Positions 11,840 through 23,395 are shown, numbered from the stretch's first letter. The stretch: 64,000 nucleotides of DNA from Gigaspora rosea (GCA_003550325.1 QKWP01000858.1:40857-104856), one strand, 5' to 3'. Made by a program: numbers and translations. Notes: generated by a model not told the origin, from the letters alone.

Positions 11840-13050
11840 CTAAAGTTTTTCTAAATATATATTTGATCTGTACTGATATTCTGACCATTCCTTTACAAGA
11901 TAATGTTCAAAAGTCTGTAAGTGAATACTAGTAAATTTATTTGGTATATAATGATTATTAATTCCTAATAAATATGCTGATACTTGTGAACTAGTAAATT
12001 CAGTTTGCCCTGCCATTTTATTAAGATATTTTACAACAAGTTTTTGTGACTGTTTTACAATATCAAGAGAAACGTCATTAGAAGCTTTTTTTAAAAAATT
12101 TTCCAATGTAGCAGCACATATTAGAAAAGAGCTATGTGTATTTACATCTGATTTAGTAATATAATCAGTTATATAATAAACATATGCCAAGGCAAATTTT
12201 CTTGCAGAAATAAATTTTATGACATTGTTTCCTCAGCATGCAAATATAATATATGGGTTTTGATTATTAATGAATGCATCAGCATGTTAAACAGTGATAA
12301 CTCCAAGTTCAGAATAAATAGCACCTAGAGGATCTATTAGCTTTCTAGGAAAATCAAATTTACATTGATAGACTGAACCACGATTATATTTTTTACAAAT
12401 TTGTATGCACTGGTAAAACAATGTGCATTTGGCAATAGAAAGTAAATCTTTGCAAAAGTTTTCATTGAAATCAGATGATTTAGGATCAGGTATAGAAAAA
12501 AAAAGGGGGTGCATTCGTTTTTCTTGTAATGTTTTTGGAGTTCTATTTTCTTCTTCAAGTATCTGATCAGTTAAAGGTTCATTTGTATCAAGAAGATAAC
12601 TTATATTTTCTTTAACTATATAATAATAAGCACTAACAAAATGCTTCATCATTTTTACGTTTTTGTCATAATTCAATTGGATCAAGTGATCCATTGAGCC
12701 ATATAAGCAAATGACAGTGGGGTGTACCATGATCTTGGTATTCTATTATACCATAATAATTTTTTACTAGTCCAAATACACCATCAAATTTTCTATTATA
12801 ACCAACTATGGTATTTAGTATGGATTTAATTATAATATCAAAATATTTTGCAACTACTGAAGAGTCAAAATGCGCTAATTGAGCACATTCTGTAGCAGTT
12901 GAAAGTTTTCAGGTAATATATTATCTAAATTAAAATCTGCACCTGCATACATCATAACTATAGGACTATGCAGATCAGCAGGGTTAATAGTTACAAATAA
13001 AGAAGATGCACTATCCTTTATTGTAATTGTAAAAATTTCATTTCGCATGT
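11840..13050 (-). pseudogene. Helitron Rep (HUH endonuclease) part, broken
   Basis: Going downstream on the minus strand, the fragments read KMRNEIFTITIKDSASSLF, then VTINPADLHSPIVMMYAG near 12950, then QDHGTPHCHLLIWLNG near 12700, where PHCH is the HUH metal-binding motif. A long open piece follows (12287-12730, different frame at its start), and then AYVYYITDYITKSD near 12170, the two-tyrosine motif that nicks and joins DNA in Helitron Rep proteins. Frame changes and stops occur between the pieces. Motif order and spacing match Helitron_like_N plus the Rep catalytic domain. The only plausible alternative, a plasmid or viral Rep, is ruled out by the fused Pif1 helicase downstream. Confidence 0.85.
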
Positions 13051-13057
13051 GAGAACG

Positions 13058-14748
13058 TTAATGAGATCCCATCAATTTTGAATCAGCAGAATTAATGTTC
13101 TTTAGCAATTCAAGGATATTTGGGTTAGTTATAGAGTTTTTATTACGTATTTGTTCAACTGCTATACAAATATCTTCAGGTTTAATTAATGAAATTAATC
13201 TAGCAGAATGATCTAAATTTTTATATCTTGTTAAATTGTAGTTTCTAATGATACTTTCATCTTTGCAAAATATTGAACATAATAAAAATAAATGATCGAT
13301 ATTGTCTGAATTTGGGATCACGATGGCGCAGATGATGATTAATATATTCTTTTAAAGTCACATGCAGATTTCGGCCTTCATGACAACTAATGCTATATAG
13401 AAAAAGAACAGGAAATGCAGTAGGTAAAAGAAAAACATCCTTATATTCATTTAAGGTTTATTTTTATGTGCCATATATATAATAGGTAAATATGAAAATT
13501 TATTTTGATTTTTATTTGATCTAAATTATTATCATCTACTTGAGGCTTTGATTTATCTAGAAGTTTCTTGAGAGACAATAATGTTATTTCATTTTCAGTT
13601 ACCAGAATATTATTAACATGTAATATCCCTAAAAACCTAAGTTCATGAGCATTGCCAATTGTATTACTATTGATAAAATTGTTTTCTTCTTCTTCACTAC
13701 TTGTTTGGTCATATTCACCAATGGATCTTGGTTGTAACCAGTATAATTTTCAATTTTATGAGGATCAATATTTACAGATGTTATTGTTAGCATCAATTCT
13801 TCTGGTATATTACCTTCAGGAAAACTGCTTAAAATAGCATTATCAAATTCAAATTCTTTAAATAGAATATTATATTTAAAAAGCCATTGAAGTGCTATAG
13901 CTACTTTACCTTTTCTAACTTGAAATATTTTTTTAAGTTGATGATCATCAGGTTTAATTTGGCCAATAAATACAACCTTGAGATGTTCACATAATTTGAA
14001 TAATGACAAAGGCAATACTTTTGATAATAATCCTAGATTCTGAGGTAGCATTATAACATGGCCTTTAAGTTTATGATGAGTATGTTTTTTTTTTGACAAT
14101 TGTATTAGATTTATGCACGAATATCCTGGTGAGATCAAAAGTTGCTCTGGAATTGTTAAATCTTTAAGACAAGATGGTGTAGATCCAATCCACATATTAT
14201 TAGCTAAGGATAGTGGTGGTGTTTTACCTTTTAGCAAAAAGTTATAACAAAATATACAAATTTGCAAGTTGAAAAGATTATCTTGAGAATATATAAAACC
14301 ATTACAATCAAGAAGAATTTTTAAGCCACTAGAGTCAATAAGTGGATGGCCATATTGGAAATCAATTTCAAAAAAATAGTACAGTAAGTTGCACAGGTGC
14401 TTCAATTAAAGAAGGATCTATATCTTTTACAGGAACTTCTTTGAATTCTTGAAGGGTATACATTCTTGAGCAGATAGTACAAGGTAATTCATACAAATTA
14501 TCTAATTTAACCTTTTCACAAAATTCTGCTAAAGCATTTTTAGAAAATTCTGGATCAATTATCTGTGGCCAATTAGCATGTTCTCTAATTAATTTATTAA
14601 AATTCTCATCCATCTCTAAGACACGTAAAGGCACATTAGCAGTTTCAGCTTGATGATCTTTAGCAAGACGATTAGATGTTCATTTTCGTTTCATTTGTTC
14701 ACGATTTTTTCTTTTTTTGGCTTCATCTCTAGTTTCAATATTTATCAT
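13058..14748 (-). pseudogene. Helitron N-terminal region with DUF6570-like domain, broken
   Basis: After the start (14748) and an early TGA, the open piece 14368-14634 encodes NVPLRVLEMDENFNKL and a CTICSRM cysteine pair. The long piece 13629-14405 reads FCYNFLLKGKTPPLSLANNM, GSTPSCLKDLTIPEQLL, the arrangement of the DUF6570 domain often found ahead of Helitron_like_N in fungal and oomycete Helitrons. The piece 13058-13321 (IPNSDNIDHLFLLCSIFC) belongs to the following Helitron-like N region. The domain's function is unknown. The assignment rests on my memory of the family pattern and on the Rep domain that follows. Confidence 0.7.
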
Positions 14749-15151
14749 CGTTATCTTGTAATATTAGCAATAGCAAATTGTTATACATCTAAATCTTCAT
14801 AAAAATTAGATTTTTGTAGCAAAAAAATCTACCATAGCACAAATAAGTTTTTTACAAATGACTATTAATAAAAAATTACCCAATTTTTATGAAAATTTAT
14901 AAGTAATTAAAATTTGTTACGATAAACAAAATTGTTGAACGAAGGTCAATTTACTTAATAAAAAAGCTACTATCAACATACCATATTAGGTTTATTAAAC
15001 ATAAAATTAAAAATTTTATTTATTCATTTAAGCATTAATGTCCTGTGATTCATTAATAGAATTGAATGATTTTACAACTATTTGACTTATCTCACCAAGA
15101 GACAAATCGAATGGTAGTAAAATTACTCGATTTTGATCACTGGAGTACTAG
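14749..15151. other. AT-rich DNA between Helitron start and palindromic array
   Basis: No gene seen. The Helitron promoter and 5' terminus should lie here, but no unambiguous terminus was found. Confidence 0.3.
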
Positions 15152-16972
15152 ATATCATGTTGGGGTATTCAGTCAATTATGTTTAATAAAACTACATGCA
15201 GTATCATATAAAAATTGATTAAAAAAGTGTTAAAAATTTGTTTAAAATTAGTGATTAGAATAGTGATTAGAATAATGAATCGAGTTATTTATCACTTTTC
15301 ACATATATTTTAATAGTAAAGAATTAATTGAATGTTTTTTTAGATGTCCAGAGTGAATTACTTTATTTTTTTCAATCGCTTTTGTATAAATCCATTCTTA
15401 ACCATATTAATAACGAAGTTATGTTAAAATCTTTTTAACATTTATATTTAAATTTCAAGTTGACTCTTTGTAAAAATTCTGTTTCATATTATGAGCTATT
15501 CAAAGAAAGATATACATTGCAGGTAAAAAAAATTTAATACTAGAGCAAAAAATTTTTTAAAGTAACTTTGTTATAAATGAAAGGATTCATGCTAAAATAA
15601 TTGAAAAAAGTAAAGCAAATCGCTCTAGGTATCTAAAAACATTCAACTCATTCTTTACTATTAAAATATGTATATAAATAACTTGATTCATTATTCTGAT
15701 TACTATCTTGATCACTAATTTTAAAAAAAATTTTCAATGATTAATTTTTGTATAATACTGCATATAGTTTTGCTAAACATAGTTGACCAAATACCACAAT
15801 ATCACATGTGCACCATAGAAATTAGTGATCAGGATAGTGATTAGAACAACGAATCGAGTTATTTATTACTTTTTATATACATTCTAATAGTAAAAAATTA
15901 ATTGAATGTTTTTTTTTAGATGTCTAGAGCAAATTGCTTTATTTTTTTCATAAATCTATTCTTAAACATGTTAATAACGAAGTTACGTTGAAATTTTTTT
16001 AACATTTATATTTAAATTTCAAGTTTACTTTTTGAAAAATTCTGTTTCATATCGTGAGCCAGTCATAAAGAGATATTTACATTGCAGGTAAAAATTTTAA
16101 TACCAGAGTATAAAATTTTTTAAAGTAACTTCGCTATAAACATGTTCAAAAAAGGATTTATACTAAAATAATTGAAAAAAGTAAACCAATTCGCTCTAGA
16201 TATCTAAAAACATTCAACTCATTCTTTACTATTAAAATATGTATAAAAGGGATAAATAACTCAATTTATTATTCTGATCACTATCTTAATCACTAATTTC
16301 AAAAAAATTTTCAATAATTAATTTTTGTATAATACTGCATATTGTTTTGTTAAATATAGTTGACCAAACACCCAATATCACGTGCGCACCATAAAAATTA
16401 GTGATCAGGATAGTGATTAGAATAATGAATCGAGTTATATATTACTTTTTACCGATACATATATTTTATTTTAATAGTAAAGAATTAATTAAATGTTTTT
16501 TTAGATGTCTAGAGCGAATTGCGTTATTTTTTTTAATTGCTTTTGTATAAATCCATTTTCAAGCACGTTAATAATGAAGTTACATTAAAAATTTTTTAAT
16601 ATTTATATTTAAATTTCAAGTTGACTCTTTTCAAAAATTCTGTTTCATATCGTGAGCTATTCAAAAAGAAATATTTACATTGCAGGTAAAAAAATCTAAT
16701 ACTAGAGCATAAAATTTTTTAAAGTAACTTTGTTATAAACATGTTCAAGAAAGGATTTATGCTAAAATAATTGAAAAAACAAAGCAATTCGCTCTAGACA
16801 TCTAAAAATATTCAACTCATTCTTTATTATTAAATACGTATAAAAAGTGATAAGTAACTTGATTTTCTCTATCTCAATCACTAATTTTAAAATAATTTTC
16901 AATAATTAATTTTTGTATGATACCACATATAGTCTCGTTAAACAAAGTTGACTGAATACTCCAATGATATGT
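15152..16972. mobile_element. Array of three palindromic modules with common outer inverted ends
   Basis: Three units of about 575 bp are marked by gaatcgag at about 15277, 15853 and 16427. Each starts with an arm (aatgaatcgagttatttat, then aagaattaattgaatg, then gatgtctagagcgaattg) and ends with the reverse complement of that arm (caattcgctctagatatc, then cattcaactcattcttt, then ataactcgattcattatt). Inner arms also pair (aataacgaagttacgtt with aagtaacttcgctata). The complete array is bounded by an outer inverted repeat, ggggtattcagtcaatta near 15161 and ttgactgaatactccaat near 16960. It carries no open frame of note, so it is a non-autonomous fold-back or MITE-like element that became amplified. 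No clean target-site duplication was found. Confidence 0.65.
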
Positions 16973-19524
16973 GTGAGCTATAATTGGCAACAAATATGCT
17001 TACCTTAATATACCGTAAGTATTTATAAAGATATCTAAACTAGTGGGACAATTTATTTTAATAAGAATGTATGAGCGTGACTGGTTATAGTAATATTGCA
17101 GGTTGAAATATATAGCGAATTACACGAACAAGATAAAGATAAAAAATATTTGAACAGTGTAAGTTATATAGCCAAAAGATAAGTTTATTTTTTCAAATTT
17201 ACAGACAGAACCAGAAAGAATATCACTTTATCGAGCTTAAAAGCCTGTGCTTATATATATTTAGATTTGTACTACTTACTAATTTTTATTTTTTTATTTT
17301 TATTTTTTATTATTTTTTTTTTAACTCTTTGACAGTCTCGTCGGTACCTTTATTAGATATTAGTTATATAAAAATAACTAAACTATATTAATTACTTATT
17401 ATTAATACTCTATCTATAGCAGGTCCGGCATCACCTGAATACTTCAAGAGCACCTTGGTGCGACCTATCACACTGCCTCACTAATAAGACAGACAATTTT
17501 GTCAGCCCCATCAAAGAGCGATATAGGATTTCTCTTCAATCCCTCTCACCTAGCGTCAATGGTGAGGATAACCAAACTATACAAGAAGAACATTGTAGCT
17601 AAGAAAATAAAAGGGTAATGAAAAAAAAGGAGGAAAATACCACAAATCCTAAACGACATACCAAAAAACAAACAAAATAAAATGACTACAAGATGAAAGA
17701 AACGAAGAAAAATTCTATCACTAATGACGGAAAGCTAACAAAATAAAAACAAACAATGAAAAGAAAAAGAAAAAAGAAACAATACAGAAAACAGAAATAA
17801 AAGTAAACCTAAATCTGAAATCAATGATAAAAATTATATAATACTGCGCAAGGAAACACCTCGCCAAAGTATTATATGTACATAAAAAAGAAAACGAAAA
17901 GAAAATTCTGGAATTTAATCTCTGTAGATCTGGCTACTTCATTGTGTTACATCCCATTACGTGTCCATTCCTGTTTATCCACCTGCATGCCTTCTTCCTG
18001 ATTAGGATAGAAACAACAGTGCTGATCTTTTGGAGGGGGTACGCTGAATTTCCCACTTTTCATCAAAAATTCCAGCAAAACTGACTTCTAGCGAGAATAT
18101 GATAGTGGATATATGGTTGAATAAGTTCTTGTAACCAAAAACCTTAAAGAGAGTGATAAAAAACTCATTTTTCTTAGTTCACCGCCTAGCCAAGCTATAA
18201 TCACCTTCGTCAACGAAAGTTTTTTTTTTAACTTCTACCAGAATTTCTTGTACCAAGGGCACCCACTGCTAGTTATCTTGCACAACTAACGCTTCTGGCT
18301 TGCATGCCGAATATATAAAGGAGTCCCCGATGACACAAGGAAGGTTGACCTTTATAAAAACCAGTATTACTAGCTGCTTCATCTTTTACTAATGAAAATT
18401 TTTTGTTTTTTTTTTGTTCAGAAATTTGTACAAGTGATCGATGGGAAGAGTTTTGTATGTAACTTTTGTTATTGATTTTTATTATTTAAAAACGAATCTA
18501 CTTATAATATATTTATCACATTCACGAAGCAACATAAGTAATAACGATCATCAAACAAAATACAGGTGAATTATGCGAGACACACGAGATACATCAAATA
18601 TCAGAAGTTCATGGTTTGATGTACGTACATACATATGTACGTCCACAAAATTTCATAATCGATTGGACAATGCATTAAACGTAATGCAACACGAATTCTG
18701 CATTTAAATATCAACGATACGCATCATGAGTGATAGTTATCTATTGTATGATAATTGTTTAATCAAACATCGCTTTAACAGGTTTTTGACTCGTTAAAGA
18801 TTATAACGATCACTATAAAAAAATGACTTTTATTATTGACTTCCAGAATTGCACTAAATCATCGGCAAATTTCGGCAATTATAATAAAACAAAATGAAAC
18901 TCGAATCGCGAGATAGCAAATCCGCTTTGTAGATCGGGTTGAAATCAATATAATCATCAAAATTAAAGTAAATTTTCAGGATTAAATATTTAGTTTTTGA
19001 TAACATAATTTTTCATCAGTATATCGCTTCAGTATAATCTTAATATTAGCCGAAAATTTTATCGAAATTTGCTAAAGACCATTGCAAAAATCGTCACGTG
19101 TTCAATAATTGCAAATCAGCTGAATTTAATACAAATTATCATTCTATACTGGAGTTACTCAATGTTTCAAAATTAGGCTTTCCGCATAAATGCAAAATAA
19201 TTGCTAAAAGTGTAATTTTGAATTTTGATCGAATTAAAATTAATCTCAGCCATTATTCAAACAATGCCCTAGGTATTATTTCACATTTATACAATTTACC
19301 ATTCATGGTTTACTTATTTATTTAACAGACTAAAAAGCATACTAGTTTTCTATATTATAGATCTGTGTATTCAATTTTTGTTTTACTTTAACTATAATAA
19401 GAAATTGAATAAAGGTATTTTACATTTTAAAAATTAAAATAATGCGATCAAAAATTTATAAAACTTAGATTTAACATGTGAACAATAGTATCTAACCTGA
19501 TCTACAAAATATAACGATAATAAA
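16973..19524. other. Intergenic DNA with one possible decayed coding remnant
   Basis: Between about 17960 and 18175 the minus strand reads about 55 open codons (KNEFFITLFKVFGYKN ... VSFAGIFDEKWEIQRTP), then continues after one stop as NQEEGMQVDKQEWTRNGM. The base composition is less AT-rich than around it, which suggests an old coding sequence of unknown family. The rest (16973-17900 and 18400-19524) shows only AT-rich DNA, homopolymer runs and short frames such as 19098-19325 with no recognisable domain. Confidence 0.3.
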
Positions 19525-20366
19525 TTAATAGTGACTATTTTTTAACCTTCTTCCCCTTTTCTTTTGCGTTCTAGTAGTATTTCCCTTTTTCTTTTTAGGT
19601 TGCAGTTTTTCATCCTCCTCAAATTCGTCATGTAAGTCTTCCTCATTATTTGATTCTGGGTTATTATTTTCTGATGCATACGAAGTATCATTTTCTACAT
19701 TAATGTTAGATGTCTTGAAGGGTTTAGCAGAGTCTTCGGATGACAGGGTTTTTCAAGATTGAGATCATTGTCAATAAGGTTAATAATTGATAGTGCATTT
19801 GGTATTGCCAGAGAGGAGCTTTCAGACAGACTAACATTAATAGTCAAAGTTTTCAAATAGTCAATGTTTGTGGTTTCAATTATCATTTTGCCAGATTTTG
19901 AGAACCTAATTAAGCCTGATACAAAGTAGTTGGCTTGTAACTTAATATTTGAGCCTAGATGACCCAAATACTTAAACTTTGGCAATTTGAGAGAATAAAT
20001 GACAGTCATGTCCATTTTGATATCAGTTTAGAAGTGATCGAATTATATTTTATAGCCTCTGAATAAATTTATCGATTTTTTTGGTTCGCGATTAATAGTT
20101 ACTGAGTATACACAATATGGAACGCATTCAGAAAGATCAGTCGCATCAAATTCTCTGTTAGGATTTTAATTATCGATAACGCTTGCGTATGCAATAGCGA
20201 AATGTGGTTCAGAGCTTTTAACAACATATTTACTGGAGATAAATACAATATCACCATTATTGAACATATTAACCAGCTGGTCTATTGGAAAAAAATATTT
20301 AAACTTAATCAATTGAAATAAATTTTTTAAAAGTTGCATTTCACAACATCGTAAGAGCACAAACAA
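19525..20366 (-). pseudogene. Hypothetical protein of an expanded glomeromycete family, broken
   Basis: The reading starts at 20366 (MFVLLRCCEMQLLKNLFQ), runs through NNGDIVFISSKYVVKSSEPH and FAIAYASVIDN, and meets a TAA. It continues in frame as NPNREFDATDLSECVPYCVY, then shifts into the open piece 19695-20015 (KMDMTVIYSLKLPKFKYLG). A last shift leads to an acidic stretch (SYASENNNPESNNEEDLHD) and a basic end, KKKKGNTTRTQKKRGRR. I recall this layout (globular domain, acidic Ser/Asn/Glu linker, AT-hook-like KKRGR tail) from many Rhizophagus hypothetical proteins, function unknown. The basic tail might bind DNA or act as a nuclear signal; that is a guess. One nonsense codon and at least two frameshifts make it a pseudogene. 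Confidence 0.6.
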
Positions 20367-20908
20367 TTACTCTTTACAGAAACCATTACAACGAGTAACG
20401 CAGCATGATAAACCATTTTTTTGTTTTTTAAATCTACATGATAAATTTTACAACGAGAACAGATCGAAACTTTATATATCGAGATTTTCTATTACTACAT
20501 ACTAATAACAAGAATTTGCAACCTGATTAAAGGAAAAAATTACGGTTTTCCTTAACAAGGGTAAAATAAAAAATTCGATTTATACTAACAACAGTACAAC
20601 GGCACAATACATTCTTTATCAACGGGAATATTTCCAAATCAGATTAACAAAAGAAGTTCTTAATGAGTTTAATTAACTGGGCTATTTGATTCTGCTACGT
20701 ATAAAAACAAAACTTCAATGCAATATCCTTTTTTCAAGCAAATATAACATAATCTAACCAGTCATTTATGGATATTAGATTATCCGAATTAGATTAATTG
20801 ATTAGCTAAATTGTTTTCTGTATCGTGACTAGCTGGTCAATTACTCGATTGTGTTCATTTGATATTTATTTTTTTCATAAACTCAACGTAAAACAAATTA
20901 ACATATAT
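20367..20908. other. AT-rich intergenic DNA, nothing recognised
   Basis: No coding signal or repeat was seen between the pseudogene and the 211-bp tandem array. Confidence 0.3.
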
Positions 20909-21535
20909 AAAAAAACAAAGACTTACAGTACGAATTACAACATCCATGTAGATCAAATATTCTTCAGAAATTAGTAAAAAATATCAAAATCACAAGCAGA
21001 TGATTTTTCGAAAATAATTAAAAAAAGCATGCAAACAAACTTGCTCAATAGCGAAGATTATGCATAACAGATCTAAATCTATCCAAAGAATGCATAAAAC
21101 TATAAAGTAAACAAATTCGAAAAAAACAAAGACTTACAGTACGAATTACAACATCCACGTAAATCAAATATTCTTCAGAAATTAGCAAAAAATATCAAAA
21201 TCACAAGCAGATGATTTTTCAAAAATAATTAAAAAATGCAAACAAACAAACCTGCTCAATAGAGGAGATCATGCATAATGAATCTAAATCTATCCAAAGA
21301 ATGCATAAAACTATAAAGTAAACAAATTTGGAAAAATCAAAGACTTATAGTATGAATTACAATATCCACATAGATCAAATATTCTTCAGAAATTAGTAAA
21401 AAATATCAAAATCACAAGCAGATGATTTTTCGAAAATAGCAAGCAAACAAACCTGCTCAATAGAGGAGATCATGCATAACAGATCTAAATCTATCCAAAG
21501 AATGCATAAAACTATAAAGTAAACAAATTCAGAAA
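20909..21535. repeat. 211-bp tandem repeat, three copies
   Basis: The marker gacttacagtacgaattac recurs at 20920, 21131 and 21342, a period of exactly 211 bp. Each unit runs through aaatattcttcagaaatta, cacaagcagatgatttttc and gaatgcataaaactataaag. Copy 3 has lost about 20 bp after gatttttcgaaaata. Copies differ by scattered substitutions only, so the duplication is fairly recent. No open frame crosses it. Confidence 0.8.
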
Positions 21536-21837
21536 ATCATACTATATCTTTTTTTATCCTCGAATTAATTACCAAAAGTAGCAAGGCGTAACAGGTAAGA
21601 CACTTGTGGCAGAATATAGAAGATGTGCACAGCCACAAGTTTATCAAAACAAATTACACAAAAAACACTTTCATATAACATTAAACAAACGCAAAAATCC
21701 AGAGATTGTACACACCATGTTACCGAATATCCAATCACTTTGAATACGCTATCCAATAAGATTAAAAAAACCGTACACAGATAGTTGCCTATTATCCATA
21801 AACTTTGTACTTTGTACTATGTTTCTGGTATATGCAG

Positions 21838-22041
21838 TTAGAGTAGTGTCGCGGCCATAAGCGAGCACGAATGCATTTTTTGATTCTTATATGCCTCTTC
21901 CTCGCATATAAGAGTCGTGACCACCCCATATATATTTACAGTCACGTCCTTATTTCTGTCTTTGAAGGTACAGGCTATAGTTGTTTTTTTTTTCTTTTTT
22001 GTCTGCCGGTCAAGTCTAACTTCCTTTTCTTTTTTATACAT
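21838..22041 (-). CDS. Small ORF (67 aa) conserved between the two copies of repeat B
   Basis: The frame starts MYKKEKEVRLDRQTKKKKK and continues TTIACTFKDRNKDVTVNIYG, VVTTLICEEEAYKNQKMHSC, ending MAATLL. The other copy (25190-25382) keeps TTIACSFKDGNKDVTVSIYG and LMCEEEVHEIQKTHSCSLMA, with a frameshift only in the A-rich run. Many differences between the copies change the protein conservatively and no stop has arisen in this part, which hints at a past coding function, perhaps the end of a gene carried in an LTR. I recognise no family. It may also be an untranslated repeat with a chance frame. Confidence 0.35.
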   Translation of the reverse strand: MYKKEKEVRLDRQTKKKKKTTIACTFKDRNKDVTVNIYGVVTTLICEEEAYKNQKMHSCSLMAATLL

Positions 22042-22663
22042 TCCTTTTATATGTCCTCCAAATTGAATTAAGTTATGATTAATAAATTATACCATTATTA
22101 CATCTTCAATCAATTAAACATAAAATACTTAGCTTTACCGATCCACGTGTTACATTTGTAACAATTGATTTTTCCATTGAACATAATTACTACAACTGAA
22201 CTCGTGTAAGTACTGTATGTCCGAAAATGAGCTACTATCTAAAATAAGCTATCCCCTTAATTTTTTTTAAAAATCTTAAAAAATTTGCTAGCAGTTGCTA
22301 CATATAAAACTTTTTTTCTACTAAGTAAACTTCAAAAAGGCAATTAAATAAATTGTTCAGCCACCTACAATAGAAATTTGGTGTCATTTAGATAACTTTT
22401 TATTAGTACATTTTTCAAATTTTTCAAAAATGCTATATTTCGAAAATAAGCTACTTTACGATTTTTCGTATAATTTTTTAGCCAAAAAAGGTAGTATAAT
22501 TTCAGACACATACGGTAATGATCCATGACTTGATTTTTAATTAAACTCAGTTGATTGATAAACCGTGACTCAATCCATGGTACACATGATCAGGCCCCAA
22601 CTTTTTATTATACTACTCATTCTGAAGGCCAAATCCTTTAGAAGAACCAATTCGACCACGACA
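21847..22663. repeat. LTR-like repeat B, copy 1 (interrupted by a MITE)
   Basis: The repeat begins TGTCGCGGCCATAAGCGAGC at 21847 and ends GACCACGACA at 22663, so its ends are inverted (TGTCG ... CGACA) as in LTRs. A second copy at 25187-25709 has the same orientation. Without the MITE at 22213-22515 the two are of similar length, about 515 bp. No matching 4-6 bp target duplication is obvious and no internal retrotransposon lies between the copies, so each may be a solo LTR. The identity of the parent element is unknown. Confidence 0.45.
22213..22515. mobile_element. 303-bp MITE with TA target duplication (Tc1/mariner type)
   Basis: The insert is bounded by TA on both sides (22211-22212 and 22516-22517). 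Its ends are imperfect inverted repeats: left ctgtatgtccgaaaatgagc, right complement ccgtatgtgtctgaaattat. The paralogous repeat copy has the uninterrupted site gtgtaagtaatgatc at about 25556-25570 with a single TA, which proves the insert and its borders. It holds no ORF, so it is non-autonomous. TA duplication points to a Tc1/mariner-like transposase supplied in trans. Confidence 0.8.
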
Positions 22664-22667
22664 GGAG

Positions 22668-22911
22668 CTAGACCCTTCTTGACTTCAGTTCTAATGCTGT
22701 TTTCTGAGGAACATACGTATAGTACCTAGCTGGAGAACTGAAACAGGTAATTCTCCACTGGGGTTTGCTGGCAGTGCTATAGCATGCAATCGGCACATTT
22801 TCTATCTGATCATCTCTCTTGGAGCCAAATTTGTTAAATACTAGCATATATTCGTTGGTTGTAGCGTTTCTGAGCCAATTGCAAGACACTTCACATTGTA
22901 GTTGTCTGTAT

Positions 22912-22969
<58 letters not shown>

Positions 22970-23200
22970 TTCTTCTCTATCTCTATTCATACAGTGCTTC
23001 TCATCCAACCATGTTGCTGAAACTTAGCACCAATGTTTTGAACATTATCTGGTCTCAAAGGAATTCACTCAATCACACTTATATATGATGTGGCTCTAAG
23101 TTGAAATTCTTTAATACATTCATTGACATTCTTATTTTCCGCTCGTCCATTCTTGTATAATTTTCTGATGATCACATGTTTGTACCAAGCTTTTGTGGTA
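22668..23200 (-). pseudogene. Protein kinase N-terminal remnant
   Basis: On the minus strand near 23170-23000 the reading is ENKNVNECIKEFQLRATSYI, then SVIE, a TGA, IPLRPDNVQNIGAKFQQHG. This resembles the region just before and into the glycine loop of the large glomeromycete kinase family, where I recall WTSGN-x-x-x-x-FIQ followed by EWIPF-x-x-LDN(V/I)-x-x-IG. The TGA replaces the Trp. Beyond a 53-T tract (an inserted poly(A)), an open piece 22668-22889 with NATTNEYMLVFNKFG could be the hinge region, but its remainder is unlike a kinase. It is a decayed gene fragment. Confidence is moderate for the first part and low for the second. Confidence 0.4.
22916..22968 (-). repeat. 53-base poly(T)/poly(A) tract
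   Basis: An uninterrupted run of 53 T. Read on the minus strand it may be the poly(A) of a retroposed copy ending here; no target duplication was identified around it. Confidence 0.5.
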
Positions 23201-23329
23201 TGTCAAGCTGGTCCATAGACTTTAAGTTTTACCACTCTTAAATTGTATGGAATCTTTAAATTCTTTCCTAGCCAATTTCATATCTGCAACAAATGGTAGC
23301 CTTTCGAATTCCATGGAATTACCTTCCTC

Positions 23330-23395
23330 AGCAGACTTCAGACAATATCTGAATGCTCTGTACTTATCGATTTCGATCGTGACTTCTATGTAATT
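23330..23395 (-). pseudogene. Sel1-like repeat remnant
   Basis: The minus strand encodes EVTIEIDKYRAFRYCLKSAEEGNSMEFE. This matches the Sel1 repeat core (I-D-x-x-K-A-F-x-Y-x-x-K-S-A-x-x-G-x-x), which in glomeromycetes often follows a kinase domain in the same protein. A kinase pseudogene lies upstream at 24387-24880, so the two probably come from one kinase-Sel1 gene split by later insertions. Only one repeat can be read. Confidence 0.5.

Larger units (their letters stand above)
9121..14748 (-). mobile_element. Helitron, decayed coding region (Rep-helicase)
   Basis: The whole stretch is one collapsed gene read on the minus strand, from ATG at 14746-14748 (MINIETRDEAKKRKNREQMK) to a TAA at 9121-9123 after NENNIYSM. 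In order it shows a DUF6570-like N-terminal part, a Helitron-like Rep domain with an HUH motif and a two-tyrosine motif, and a Pif1-type helicase. That order is the hallmark of the rolling-circle transposons called Helitrons. The frame is interrupted many times by frameshifts and stops, the first a TGA after QMKRK at about 14682. The termini (5' TC, 3' CTRR) were not found, so only the coding extent is given. Such elements move by single-strand nicking and rolling-circle replication. Confidence 0.85.

Noticed and set aside
15152..16972. CRISPR-like array.
   Set aside because: Units are about 575 bp, palindromic, without short repeats and unique spacers, and the genome is eukaryotic.
19098..19325. 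A 75-codon plus-strand frame.
   Set aside because: No recognisable domain, no repeat copy and no splice or promoter context.
22819..23088. An 89-codon plus-strand frame across the 53-T tract.
   Set aside because: It is mostly poly-Phe from the T run; the tract is a retroposed tail and the real signals are on the minus strand.
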